Source: Ensifer canadensis
GTDB taxonomy: Bacteria; Pseudomonadota; Alphaproteobacteria; Rhizobiales; Rhizobiaceae
Assembly (NCBI RefSeq): GCF_017488845.2
Contig: NZ_CP083370.1
Span: 124,001 to 188,000 of the forward strand
DNA: 64,000 nt
Direction of reading: 5' to 3'
Positions within the stretch are counted from its first letter, which is position 1; each line of letters starts with the position of its first letter. A model generated the notes under the pieces. That model worked only from the letters and a program-made list of their open reading frames with translations, did no database searches and was not told the DNA's origin. Shown here in pieces: positions 36,750 through 45,073 of the stretch. A program made the translations under genes and the position numbers.

Positions 36750-36824
36750 GCGGGTGTAGTTCAGTGGTAGAACGCCAGCTTCCCAAGCTTGATGTCGTCG
36801 GTTCGATCCCGATCACCCGCTCCA
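36750..36824 (+). tRNA. tRNA-Gly (anticodon CCC)
   Basis: GCGGGTG pairs with CACCCGC in the acceptor, the D-arm reads GTTCAGTGGTAGAAC, the anticodon loop is TTCCCAA, and the T-arm carries GGTTCGATCCC; CCA is encoded. The anticodon stem CCAGC/GCTTG has one C-T mismatch at pair 28-42. The gene is otherwise a normal tRNA-Gly reading GGG. Confidence 0.93.
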
Positions 36825-37009
36825 CTTTTTTCTTCAATGTCAGCCCATCGCGCTTTGAGCCGGCACTCCTGCGTGCGACGGCCCGAACCGTCGGACGCCG
36901 AAGCCAGTAGCCAGCCCGGTTCCATCCGGCTAATCTTGTCATCACCCATGAATCATCTGCGGCCGCGCTGGCCGTGCGGTACCACCAAGAGACGCGCTGG
37001 CCATTGCCC

Positions 37010-37843
37010 ATGAAAATCCACCGACTGCTGGCTCTGTGCGTGTATCTGATGGCCGGTTCGCTTGCCGCCCAGCCCAGGGATCTGCCCAATCTGTTCGATG
37101 CGCGCGAGCGCATTGCCAAGCCGGATCTGACCGGCCTTGCGCGCCTACGGTTCCTGACCACGGTGGATTTCCCGCCGTTCAACTTCATCGACCAATCGGG
37201 CAAGCTTTCGGGCTTCCATGTCGACCTGGTGCGCGAGATCTGCCGCGAACTCGATATCGAAGCCAAATGCCAGATCCAGGCGGTCACCTATGCCGAGCTG
37301 CTCCCGGCGCTGGAAGAGGGACAGGGCGAGGCGGTCGCCGCCGGCATCTCCGTCAGTCCGGAACTGCGTCAGCGCTTCGGCTTCTCCAGGCCGTTCATAC
37401 GGCTTCCTGCGCGCTTCGCCGTCAACACCAAGGCAGCCGGCGCCGTCTCCGATCCGTCGGGCCTGAAGGGCAAGGCGGTGGGCGTCGTTTCCGGCACCAC
37501 GCATGAGGTGATGTTCAGGGCCTTTTTCCCCAAGCTTGAAGCCAGGATCTTTCCCGATCGCGATGCCATGCTCGCCGCTCTGCAGAAGGGCGAGGTCGCA
37601 GCCGTCTTTTCCGACGGCATGCAGCTTTCCTTCTGGGTGTCCGGCAGCGCTGCCGCCGGATGCTGCGCGCTTGTCGACGGCGCCTATTTCTCGCAACGCT
37701 TTCTTGGCGAGGGCCTGACGATCATGAACCGCAAGGCCGAGCCGGCGCTGACGCAGGCGATCGATCACGCCTTGCTGGCGCTTTCGCGCAGTGGGCGGCT
37801 CGACGAGATCTACCTGCGCTATTTCCCGAACGGAATTTACTAG
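37010..37843 (+). CDS. periplasmic solute-binding protein, family 3 (orphan)
   Basis: This 277-residue protein has a signal peptide (MKIHRLLALCVYLMAGSLAA) and a family-3 binding fold, with LRFLTTVDFPPFNFIDQSGKL, GFHVDLVREICRELDI and AAGISVSPELRQRFGFSRPF. Such proteins bind polar amino acids or opines for an ABC importer. No permease or ATPase gene is adjacent, so its partner is elsewhere or it acts as a sensor. ATG 37010 lacks a strong ribosome binding site. Two Cys (GCC) near residue 223 are unusual. Confidence 0.8.
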   Translation: MKIHRLLALCVYLMAGSLAAQPRDLPNLFDARERIAKPDLTGLARLRFLTTVDFPPFNFIDQSGKLSGFHVDLVREICRELDIEAKCQIQAVTYAELLPALEEGQGEAVAAGISVSPELRQRFGFSRPFIRLPARFAVNTKAAGAVSDPSGLKGKAVGVVSGTTHEVMFRAFFPKLEARIFPDRDAMLAALQKGEVAAVFSDGMQLSFWVSGSAAAGCCALVDGAYFSQRFLGEGLTIMNRKAEPALTQAIDHALLALSRSGRLDEIYLRYFPNGIY

Positions 37844-37885
37844 GAGCGTTTCAGCGGCTCCTCTGAGACAGAAACGCTCTGCAGT
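37844..37885 (+). repeat. intergenic repeat hairpin, family C end
   Basis: GAGCGTTTC and GAAACGCTC pair around a roughly 16-base loop after the stop codon of the solute-binding protein gene. The arms match the terminal hairpin of the family C element at 4859-4957. It may also serve as a terminator for both convergent genes. Confidence 0.6.
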
Positions 37886-37930
37886 TTATGTCGCCAAACC
37901 GCCGCACACTTTGCGCGGACATGCTCCAAA

Positions 37931-38743
37931 TCAACTGCGACGGAAGGGCAGGAGTAACGACCACAAAAGCTTGGTCGGCTCGCTGCGGCCATAGGCGGTC
38001 AACCCCGTTTCGATCGCATCGTCGCCCCGTCGCGGCCGATCCGTATAGGTCGAGAACAGCCGGTCCCAGATCGCCAGGTTGAAGCCGTAGTTCGAATCCG
38101 TTTCCGAGCGCTCGGTCGAGTGGTGGATGCGGTGCATGTCGGGCGTGACGATCAGCGGCCGCAGCGCCCGGTCGAGGCGGGGTGGCAGCCGCAGATTGGC
38201 ATGGTTGAACATGGCAGCGGCATTCAGCACGATCTCGAACATCAGCACGGCGACGGCAGGTGCGCCGAGCGCGACGACGACGGCAATCTTCCAGATCATC
38301 GAGACGACGATCTCCAGCGGATGAAAGCGCAGCGCCGTGGTCAGGTCGACGCCCGGGTCGGCGTGATGAACCCGGTGCATTCGCCATAGGGCGGGGACCT
38401 TGTGAAAGGCGACATGTTCCAGCCAGACGGCGAAGTCGAGCAAGACGAAGGCGATTGCGCCGGCCACGAGCGGAGGAACGCCCAATGCCGGCAGCAGGCC
38501 GTATCCCCGCGCTTCAGCCCAGAGTGCCGCGCCCGTGGCAGCGGCCGGGAAGATCAGCCGCAGCGAAAGCGAGGACAGAACCAGGATAGAGAGGTTGGTA
38601 AACCAGCGGCGCGCCTTCAGCGCCTTTTGCAGTTCCGGCCGCTCCAGCCTCGGGTGCAGAAGCTCGAGCGCCGCCATGGCGGCAAAGACCGAGAGAAAGG
38701 CCAAAAGGCGCCACATGGGTTCGGTCACGCCGAAAAGCTGCAT
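37931..38743 (-). CDS. sterol desaturase / fatty acid hydroxylase family protein
   Basis: This 270-residue membrane protein belongs to the FA-hydroxylase superfamily (PF04116), di-iron enzymes that hydroxylate lipids. The histidine clusters are present: EHVAFHKVPALWRMHRVHH, FNHAN and HRIHHSTE. Four to five hydrophobic helices surround them. Rhizobial relatives act on ornithine lipids or carotenoids, but the substrate here is not evident. The gene stands alone between oppositely oriented neighbours. Confidence 0.85.
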   Translation of the reverse strand: MQLFGVTEPMWRLLAFLSVFAAMAALELLHPRLERPELQKALKARRWFTNLSILVLSSLSLRLIFPAAATGAALWAEARGYGLLPALGVPPLVAGAIAFVLLDFAVWLEHVAFHKVPALWRMHRVHHADPGVDLTTALRFHPLEIVVSMIWKIAVVVALGAPAVAVLMFEIVLNAAAMFNHANLRLPPRLDRALRPLIVTPDMHRIHHSTERSETDSNYGFNLAIWDRLFSTYTDRPRRGDDAIETGLTAYGRSEPTKLLWSLLLPFRRS

Positions 38744-38841
38744 CCCTCAGGCCTCGCTGCCGTTTTTCGGTGAAGCGATATCACGCTTCGGCAGGAGAGC
38801 GCCAAGACACGTTGACGTGAACCGGCCGGATCGGCCCGCCG

Positions 38842-39252
38842 TTACCTGCGGAAGCGGGCGAGCGCGCCGCGTTCGATTGCAGCGCAGGTAAGCTTGTCGA
38901 GGCCGAGGCGATCACGCAGCAACTGCAAAAGGCGGATCTCCTCGTTGCGGATGCGCTGGTCGGCGGCCGCAATCTCGACGGCGAGCGCATAAGCCGTCTC
39001 GTAAAGCCTCTCCGGCAGCGCCTCGCGAACGATCTCAAGCACGATGTCGAGGCCTTCAGGGGCGGCAAGCTGGGCTGAGCATTCGTGGCCGACGAGCACA
39101 AGCTGGTCCTCGTCGAAGCCTTCGAAGGCGGGAAGAAACTGCACGAGCCTGCCGATGCGCGCGAACTCGTCGTCGCTCATCTCCCGGTCGACCGCCGACA
39201 TCATCACCATGACATAGACAAGGGCTTCGTGCTGGCTGAGGTTGGGTGGCAT
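38842..39252 (-). CDS. TerB-like (tellurite resistance B) family protein
   Basis: This 136-residue helical protein shows the TerB/DjlA-like repeat of paired acidic helices: VMVMMSAVDREMSDDEFARIG and, in the second half, YALAVEIAAADQRIRNEEIRLLQ, each with DxEMSDxE-type metal-binding residues. Its role in rhizobia is unknown; such proteins are linked to metal or stress responses. ATG 39252 (MPPNLSQ) is chosen because an extension to 39267 has no better signal. A family A half-element lies just upstream. Confidence 0.78.
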   Translation of the reverse strand: MPPNLSQHEALVYVMVMMSAVDREMSDDEFARIGRLVQFLPAFEGFDEDQLVLVGHECSAQLAAPEGLDIVLEIVREALPERLYETAYALAVEIAAADQRIRNEEIRLLQLLRDRLGLDKLTCAAIERGALARFRR

Positions 39253-39277
39253 GGAGGCTTTCCGCAAAGTGTCTGCT

Positions 39278-39318
39278 GCAGCGACGTCTGCGCGTCTAAT
39301 AAGACGCGCGGCGCTGTA
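39278..39318 (-). repeat. half copy of the two-palindrome element, copy A5
   Basis: Only the shorter palindrome is present (CAGCGACGTCTGCGCGTCT with AGACGCGCGGCGCTGTA). The long palindrome seen in complete copies is missing. It sits in the 93-bp gap between the SNase-like and TerB-like genes. Confidence 0.75.
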
Positions 39319-39345
39319 GGAAGAACTGGTGTGTTCCGCCGTTCC

Positions 39346-40176
39346 TTACAAGTCCGGTGCCGCTTCGTCCATCGTTGCAGCGGCGCTCGGATCGTCGAAC
39401 GGCATCGGCGTTTGGCGAAAATCGCGCGGGTCATCGCCGTAGAAGCCAAGCCTTGACTTGCGTGCCGCTTCGGCCTGCTCTTCAAGCACCGAGCCCGGCA
39501 ACGGTGTCGCCCAGCCATTGGCAACCAGCCAGGCGGCAGGATCCTGGCCGCCGACGGTGCACCGGGCGGTGACGGTCTCGCCCGTTCCGTCTCCGGGGAT
39601 GTCGCAGTTGACCGCACGGGCACGCAGGAAGTTGCGGAAGGCGGTCCGGGCGACCATGCCGCAGGGCCAGCTTTTGCCGGCGCTTTCGCAGGTCCGTTCC
39701 GCCGCTTCCGGCTCGATGCCGTCGAGTTGCAGTGTTATCTTGCCGAAGCGGATGAGCCCGGCGGCGAGCGCCATCGGCTGTTGGAGGACCGTCGGCGCCT
39801 TCGGCTTGTCCCTGTCGGTATCCGACAGCGGCGTTCGCGGTTCTATGCGTTCGAGTGGCTTCGTCGTGACTTCGTCGGGCAGACCAAACTGTTGCGGTTC
39901 GATGGCGCGGGCAGTGGTCTCGGTCGAGTGGGAGCTGCTTTCGCTCTGGCCACCATCAGGCACCGTGTCGTTCTGTTCAGGGGCCGTCATGTCGAACGGC
40001 ACGTCTTCGGCGCCGACCTCAGGCTGCGTTTCCCCCATGTCGGGCGTTTCGAGCACGAAGTCCGGCGTGGCGCCACTTTCCCGGTCGCGGATCGTCGTGG
40101 CGCCGGCATAGAGGATGCCGGTATAGAGCGCTATGGCGGCAATCCCGCCTGCCAGGGTGACCAGTTGCTGCCGCAT
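39346..40176 (-). CDS. membrane-anchored SNase-like protein, catalytic residues not conserved
   Basis: This 276-residue protein has one N-terminal helix (about 5-25), a long acidic and Ser/Thr-rich linker (about 30-130), and a C-terminal thermonuclease-like OB fold (about 135-260) with LQLDGIEPEAAERTC, QDPAAWLVANGWATP and EEQAEAARKSRLGFYGD. The usual DGDT stretch and the first active-site Arg are not seen, and the second Arg position is also changed, so nuclease activity is doubtful. Four Cys in the domain may form disulfides, which fits a periplasmic location. It follows the S24 gene by 13 bases, so the two are probably one operon. Confidence 0.75.
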   Translation of the reverse strand: MRQQLVTLAGGIAAIALYTGILYAGATTIRDRESGATPDFVLETPDMGETQPEVGAEDVPFDMTAPEQNDTVPDGGQSESSSHSTETTARAIEPQQFGLPDEVTTKPLERIEPRTPLSDTDRDKPKAPTVLQQPMALAAGLIRFGKITLQLDGIEPEAAERTCESAGKSWPCGMVARTAFRNFLRARAVNCDIPGDGTGETVTARCTVGGQDPAAWLVANGWATPLPGSVLEEQAEAARKSRLGFYGDDPRDFRQTPMPFDDPSAAATMDEAAPDL

Positions 40177-40189
40177 CAGGAAAGATGTC

Positions 40190-40834
40190 CTATTGGCTGG
40201 CCCAGATGATCCGGGCAATCCATTCGACTTCGCTCATCTCGAAACTCCGGTTGGGATGTTCCGGATTGAGCGATAGCAGTTCGATATTGCGTGGAGTATG
40301 CCGCACCAGGATTTTCGCCATAACCTCGCCTTCGCGGGTCTTGACCACGACACGGTCGCCGCGCCGGACCTGCGCGCCCGGGTCGACGATCAGAACGTCG
40401 CCGTCGCGATAGAGCGGCAGCATGCTTTCGCCCTGGATCTCGAGCGCATAGATGCCGGCGCGTCGCTCGGCCGCCGCCGGGAAATCGACGACGTCCCAGC
40501 CCTGGCCGGCCGGAAACCCGCCATCGTCGAAGAAGCCGCCAGCGCCAGCCTGGGCAAAACCGATCAGCGGTATGGCGGGTTTATACGGCTCGGTTCGGGC
40601 GGCGTCAGGGCGCATCAGCGCCATGAACTGGTCGATGGTCGCACCGGTCGCATCCAGCACCTTGGCGATCGATTCCGTCGACGGCCAGCGCTCGCGGCCA
40701 TCGGCGGACTGGCGCTTGGATTTGTTGAAGGACGTCGGGTCGAGCCCGGCGCGGCGCGCAAGCCCGGACGGCGAGAGCTGGTGGCGCTCGGCCAACGCAT
40801 CGATGGCGTGCCAGATGGTGTCGTGTGACAGCAT
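40190..40834 (-). CDS. S24-family (LexA/CI-like) helix-turn-helix regulator
   Basis: This 214-residue protein has an N-terminal helix-turn-helix (LSPSGLARRAGLDPTSFNKSK) and a C-terminal S24 peptidase domain. The Ser-Lys dyad is visible in EIQGESMLPLYRDGD and GDRVVVKTREGEVM. A cleavage-region AG pair (FAQAGAGG) lies between the domains. It looks like a repressor that can undergo self-cleavage in response to DNA damage or another signal. It is chromosomal and has no phage genes nearby. It overlaps no gene; the SNase-like gene lies just downstream. I see no clear LexA box upstream. Confidence 0.86.
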   Translation of the reverse strand: MLSHDTIWHAIDALAERHQLSPSGLARRAGLDPTSFNKSKRQSADGRERWPSTESIAKVLDATGATIDQFMALMRPDAARTEPYKPAIPLIGFAQAGAGGFFDDGGFPAGQGWDVVDFPAAAERRAGIYALEIQGESMLPLYRDGDVLIVDPGAQVRRGDRVVVKTREGEVMAKILVRHTPRNIELLSLNPEHPNRSFEMSEVEWIARIIWASQ

Positions 40835-41017
40835 GAATGTCTGTTCCGCGGCAGGGCGGCGACGGCCGCACGTCCTTATTCGACAGTAGATTAACCAAGC
40901 CGGCCAGGGTGGTAAAGAACAGGGAGGAAAATAATCCTTGGTCGTTCCGATTGAAATAGAGTGGCCCGCTTCTATAGTCCTTGTCGTTGCTTGAGTTTAG
41001 CCGGCGAGGGGGCTCAT

Positions 41018-42106
41018 TTGTTGGCGGTGCTGAAATCCGAACGTCTGCTGTTCGCCGCCTTGGTTGCCGCGATTGCCGGTTTTGTGCTGGAGCACCCCTT
41101 GCTCGAAATGGGGCAGGTAGCTTCGCTCGTTGGGGCGGCCGCATTGGTGGGTGCGATCGTGCTGGCGTCGATGCGGGTCGCCCATCACGCCGAAGTCCTC
41201 GCGGCCAAGGTCGGCGACCCCTATGGCACGATGATCCTGACGCTGTCCGCCGTGCTGGTGGAAGTGATCATTCTGGCGATCATGATGACCGGCGAGAGTT
41301 CGCCGACGCTGGTGCGCGACACGATCTATTCCGCCGTGATGCTCGATATCAACGGCATTCTCGGTCTTGCCGCGCTGCTTGGCGGGCTGAAACACGGAGA
41401 GCAACCCTACAACGACAATTCCGCGCGCACCTACAGCGTCATGATCCTGACGGCGATGGGCATTTCGATGGTCGTGCCCGAATTCGTGCCGGCCGCGAGG
41501 TGGCACTTCTATTCCGCCTTCACCATCGGCGCGATGATCATGCTCTACACGCTGTTCCTGCGCATGCAGGTGGGGGTGCACAGCTACTTCTTCAGCTACA
41601 GCTACCCCCGGGCGAGGAGCGACGGGATTGATGATGCCGGTGAACCCGACGAGCCGGTGCTGCCGTCGATCGTGATCCTGCTCATTGGCGTGGTGCTGAT
41701 CGGCGCGCTTGCCGAAATCATGTCGGGGCTGCTGACCTCAGGCCTCAAGGGGAGCGGCGCGCCGCCGGCCGTCGCCGCCATCGTCGTCGCCGCAATCTCG
41801 GCGTCGCCCGAGATCATGACGGCGATGCGTGCAGCACTTGCCAATCGCATGCAGGCGGTCGTCAACATCGCGCTCGGAGCATCGCTGTCGACCGTGATCC
41901 TGACCGTGCCGGTGATGGAGGCGATTGCGCTTTACACCGGCCAGCCTTTCATCATGGCGATGTCGCCGGTGCAGACGGTGATGGTGGCGATCACGCTGAT
42001 CGTTGCAGCGATCAATCTCAACGACGGTCAAACCAATGCCATCGAGGGCATGACGCATTTCGTGCTGTTTTCCACCTTCGTCATGCTTTCGGCTATCGGT
42101 TTGTAG
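41018..42106 (+). CDS. chaA: calcium:proton antiporter
   Basis: This 362-residue CaCA-superfamily protein should export Ca2+ (or Na+) in exchange for H+. It has about eleven hydrophobic segments and the two alpha-repeats with acidic residues, LSAVLVEVIILAIMM and AAISASPEIMTAMRAALANR followed by NIALGASLSTVIL. The best ribosome binding site, GAGGGG, points to TTG 41018 or 41021 as the start; a GTG at 40961 has none. Name by motif only. Confidence 0.88.
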   Translation: MLAVLKSERLLFAALVAAIAGFVLEHPLLEMGQVASLVGAAALVGAIVLASMRVAHHAEVLAAKVGDPYGTMILTLSAVLVEVIILAIMMTGESSPTLVRDTIYSAVMLDINGILGLAALLGGLKHGEQPYNDNSARTYSVMILTAMGISMVVPEFVPAARWHFYSAFTIGAMIMLYTLFLRMQVGVHSYFFSYSYPRARSDGIDDAGEPDEPVLPSIVILLIGVVLIGALAEIMSGLLTSGLKGSGAPPAVAAIVVAAISASPEIMTAMRAALANRMQAVVNIALGASLSTVILTVPVMEAIALYTGQPFIMAMSPVQTVMVAITLIVAAINLNDGQTNAIEGMTHFVLFSTFVMLSAIGL

Positions 42107-42109
42107 TCC

Positions 42110-42619
42110 TCAAGCGACCGCGTTTTCCCTGGTCTTGCGGGCGACGACATCCTCAAAGGCTGCCTGCAATGTCGCGCGCACGCGCGGCGGACCATCGAGG
42201 GCCAGTCCGAGATGCTCGTAGCGAAGCTCGTCCATGAAGCGGTTCCAGAGCTCAGACCCGCCGGTTTCCATCAGTTCGGCCCGGATGCTGAGCTCTTCGC
42301 TGACGGGCAGGTAGCGCCGCCCCCAGGCGCCGAGATGCGCCATGATCGGCACCAGCGCGATGGTCATTTCTGTGAGGCTGTAGATGGCCTTCTGCTTGTG
42401 CGTCGGGTCATCCGTCTTGGTCAGCATTCCCTGCTCGACAAGCATCTTCAGCCGATCAGCAAGAATGTTCGACGAGATGCCCTCCTGCGATCGCAGCAGT
42501 TCGCGGAAGTGCCTTTTGCCCCCGAAGATCATGTCGCGGACGATCAGCAGGCTCCATTTGTCGCCAAAGACCTCGAGCGAGAGATTGATCGGGCAGCCGG
42601 AGCGATGATCGTCTTTCAT
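42110..42619 (-). CDS. HxlR-type winged-helix regulator
   Basis: This 169-residue regulator shows the HxlR/DUF24 domain: CPINLSLEVFGDKWSLLIVRDM with the conserved Cys, GGKRHFRELLRSQEGISSNILADRLKMLVEQGML, and YSLTEM. Such proteins often respond to aldehydes or reactive species through that Cys. It is divergent from the AHSA1 gene, and the gap holds two copies of a 23-bp element that recurs before a DHFR-like gene at 58750. The C-terminal tail (about 130-169) is longer than usual. Confidence 0.9.
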   Translation of the reverse strand: MKDDHRSGCPINLSLEVFGDKWSLLIVRDMIFGGKRHFRELLRSQEGISSNILADRLKMLVEQGMLTKTDDPTHKQKAIYSLTEMTIALVPIMAHLGAWGRRYLPVSEELSIRAELMETGGSELWNRFMDELRYEHLGLALDGPPRVRATLQAAFEDVVARKTRENAVA

Positions 42620-42634
42620 TGGGGTCCTTTCAAA

Positions 42635-42694
42635 ACTGCTTGCATTATTGCATCAGTGGAATTATCTTGCAACTGCTTTCAAAATGAAATCAGT
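42635..42694. promoter_or_regulatory. paired 23-bp HxlR operator candidates
   Basis: Two 23-bp elements begin at 42635 and 42672, 37 bases apart. Both start ACTGCTT and end ATCAGT with a CA at positions 9-10. Matching pairs, 36 bases apart, occur at 58702-58760. The first element lies 15 bases upstream of hxlR, and the second about 60 bases upstream of the AHSA1 gene. Confidence 0.7.
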
Positions 42695-42755
42695 TATCTG
42701 GCTGCGCGCGGAAGCGCTGGTGCGTCTGCGCAAATGGATCGAAGAGGAGAAGATC

Positions 42756-43229
42756 ATGAGTGCCAATTCCGTGGAACATGCGAGCTTCACCATCGAACGG
42801 GTTTTCAAGGCGACGCCCGAACAGGTCTTTCGCGCCTTCGCCGATCCGGCGGCGCACGACCGTTGGTTCGTCAAGGCGGACGGGTGGCCGGTCGCCGAAT
42901 ATAGCCACGACTTCCGCGTCGGCGGGCGCGAGAGCGGCCGCTTCAGCAAGGACGGCAAGACCTTCTATCACAACGACACTGTTTACCTCGATATCGTCGA
43001 GAACCGGCGCATCATCTCGGCCTATACGATGGCTGAGAACGAGCGGCGGATTTCCGCTTCGGTGGCAACCGTCGATATCCAGCCGCACGGCGCCGGCACG
43101 CGTATCGTCTTCACCGAGCAGGCGGCCTTTCTTGATGGGCTCGACCAGGTCGCCTATCGGCGTGAGGGCTGGGAAGAGTTGATCGCCGCGCTTGGCACCG
43201 AACTCGGCGAGACGGCGGAAGCCGCCTGA
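42756..43229 (+). CDS. SRPBCC / AHSA1-domain protein
   Basis: This 157-residue protein is of the START-like AHSA1 group: ERVFKATPEQVFRAFADPAAHDRWFV at the N-terminus, DFRVGGRESGRF, and the C-terminal GTRIVFTEQAAF with GWEELIAALG. These are hydrophobic-pocket proteins whose ligands are mostly unknown. ATG 42756 has GAGGAGA upstream. It is divergent from hxlR with the shared operator pair, so it is a likely target of that regulator. Confidence 0.87.
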   Translation: MSANSVEHASFTIERVFKATPEQVFRAFADPAAHDRWFVKADGWPVAEYSHDFRVGGRESGRFSKDGKTFYHNDTVYLDIVENRRIISAYTMAENERRISASVATVDIQPHGAGTRIVFTEQAAFLDGLDQVAYRREGWEELIAALGTELGETAEAA

Positions 43230-43255
43230 TCTGCCATCGCTGCGGATCTGCGGCA

Positions 43256-43840
43256 TTAAAGCATCGTTGCCAGCGCGCTGCCGGCGATGCCGAAGGAGAA
43301 CACCGCGAGACAGACGGCGGCAATGCGGCGCGGCAGATTGGACATGTGCGCGCCGCGCGACAGCCGGATGAGCATGGCGCCGGCGCCGATCCAGAACGAG
43401 CCGGCGACAACGACGAGCAGCGAAAACCCTGTGATCCACGGTATCGTCGCCACCAGTCCGGTCTGCGGCAAAAGCACCAGGGCTACGATCAGGGCCTTGG
43501 GATTGAGAAGCGTCGTAACGAACACCCGTTGGGTGGTGATCTCGGGCGAAGCCCGGTTGTCGTCACCGGTGGTCCACAGTGCATAGGCGAGGAAAAGGAC
43601 CCAGAAGGCAGCCACGATCCGGAGCGCGAGCCCGATCTGCGGATGCGCCGCGAGAAATGGCGCAAGCAGCGCCACGGCTGGAATGATCACCGCGAGATAA
43701 CCGCCGAGTTCGCCTAGGAGCAGCTGCGCCGAGCGCCGAAAACCGACCGCGGCGCCGGAGAGCCAGAGCAAGGTGTTCGTCGGGCCCGGCGTCGCCAAGA
43801 GGACGAGGGCGGAAAGGGTGAAGGCGAGCGGTTGCATCAT
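43256..43840 (-). CDS. LysE-family exporter
   Basis: This 194-residue inner-membrane protein has six helices and the family features ALVLLATPGPTNTLLWLS, LLNPKALIVALVLLPQ and a charged stretch after helix 2. LysE/RhtB exporters remove amino acids or small amines. The substrate cannot be told. It is convergent with the AHSA1 gene, 26 bases away. Confidence 0.85.
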   Translation of the reverse strand: MMQPLAFTLSALVLLATPGPTNTLLWLSGAAVGFRRSAQLLLGELGGYLAVIIPAVALLAPFLAAHPQIGLALRIVAAFWVLFLAYALWTTGDDNRASPEITTQRVFVTTLLNPKALIVALVLLPQTGLVATIPWITGFSLLVVVAGSFWIGAGAMLIRLSRGAHMSNLPRRIAAVCLAVFSFGIAGSALATML

Positions 43841-43997
43841 CGAGGATCCGGTTTCGCGGCGATATTGCGGTCATGTACAGCATCGCGCATCAATCTGGAT
43901 ACGCTCCTGTTGCCGCCGCACTGAGACTTTCTGCATAACTCCCGGGACCGACCCCGACCTGGTTGCTTCATGCGTAGCGAAGAGGCCGGTCCGGGGC

Positions 43998-44011
43998 CTT
44001 GATCTCCATCA
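43998..44011 (+). promoter_or_regulatory. FNR/FixK box upstream of the EamA transporter gene
   Basis: TTGAT-CTCC-ATCAA matches the FNR/FixK consensus TTGAT-N4-ATCAA at every fixed position, with a further C/G pair outside. It lies 129 bases before the start of the EamA gene. Nothing else was found in 43841-44140. Confidence 0.55.
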
Positions 44012-44140
44012 AGCGAAAGTACGAACACACTCCAAGATTTCGCCACAGCGCAGGCTGCCGCCACCTCTTCCGCCTTGAGCGGCGGCGCGCTATCAGACGG
44101 GCGCTGCCGCCTTTTCTCCCGGCTGCCATCGGGGCTTTCC

Positions 44141-45025
44141 ATGAACAAGACAGTGCTTTCCGGCATCGTGATGACGACGTTTTCCTATTTGCTGTTCTCG
44201 CTGCAGGATGCGTCGGTCAAATGGCTGGTGGTCGGCTATTCGGTCTGGCAGATCCTGTTTACCCGCAGCATCACCATTCTCCTCCTGTGTCTGGTGATCG
44301 GCCGGGGCAGGCTCGTGCGCCGCGCGATCTCGTCGCCCGTCGTCAAGCCGCTGTTCGTGCGCAACCTGTTGCTGCTGGCCGCCTGGCTTTCCTATTTCAA
44401 TGCGGCCCGCGATCTCGCCCTTGCCGAAATGACCACGCTTTATTACGCCGCGCCGATCGTGGTGACGCTGCTGGCCGTCCCGATCCTCAAGGAAGACGTG
44501 CCACCAATCCGCTGGTTCGCGGTGCTGCTCGGCTTCATCGGCGTGCTGATCGCCTGCGATCCGCTTGGAACGGGCATGAGGCTCTCGCTGCCGGTTTTCC
44601 TGGCGCTGATGGCCGCCGTGTTCTGGGCGATCGGTACGGTGATGCTGCGCAAGACCGCGCTCCAGGAGACGACACTGACGCAGATGACGATCTCCAACGT
44701 CTTCTTCATCGCAATGACCGGGCTTGCCGTCGGCTTCTACTGGACGCCGCCGGCGCTGTTCGATCTCGCGCTGATGGCGGGCACGGGGGTGATCGCCGGC
44801 ATCGCGCAATATGCGCTGTTCGAGGGCATGCGCCGGGCGCCGATCTCGGTGATCGCACCGTTCGAATATACCTCACTCGTCTGGGCCTTCGGCCTCGGCT
44901 TCCTGATCTGGGGCGATATTCCGGCGAGCAACGTCTTTGCCGGCGCCGGCCTTATCTTCGTCGCCGGACTGACGATCATTGTCGGCGAGCGCTTGGCCCA
45001 TCGGCGGGTGGTTGCCGAGGTTTAG
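44141..45025 (+). CDS. EamA/DMT-family transporter
   Basis: This 294-residue protein has about ten hydrophobic helices in two EamA repeats (about 5-140 and 150-285), with ETTLTQMTISN between them and a final GERLAHRR basic tail. Drug/metabolite transporters of this type export amino acids, purines or drugs. ATG 44141 (MNKTVLSGIV) is the natural start. A perfect FNR/FixK box upstream suggests low-oxygen control. Confidence 0.86.
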   Translation: MNKTVLSGIVMTTFSYLLFSLQDASVKWLVVGYSVWQILFTRSITILLLCLVIGRGRLVRRAISSPVVKPLFVRNLLLLAAWLSYFNAARDLALAEMTTLYYAAPIVVTLLAVPILKEDVPPIRWFAVLLGFIGVLIACDPLGTGMRLSLPVFLALMAAVFWAIGTVMLRKTALQETTLTQMTISNVFFIAMTGLAVGFYWTPPALFDLALMAGTGVIAGIAQYALFEGMRRAPISVIAPFEYTSLVWAFGLGFLIWGDIPASNVFAGAGLIFVAGLTIIVGERLAHRRVVAEV

Positions 45026-45073
45026 CCCGCCTCAAGCAGCGGTAGCTCGATTGTCCAGCTGGCATGATGCCAT

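Noticed and set aside
40835..41017. LexA box for the S24 regulator
   Set aside because: No GAAC-N7-GAAC or GTTC-N7-GTTC dyad is present between it and the antiporter gene.
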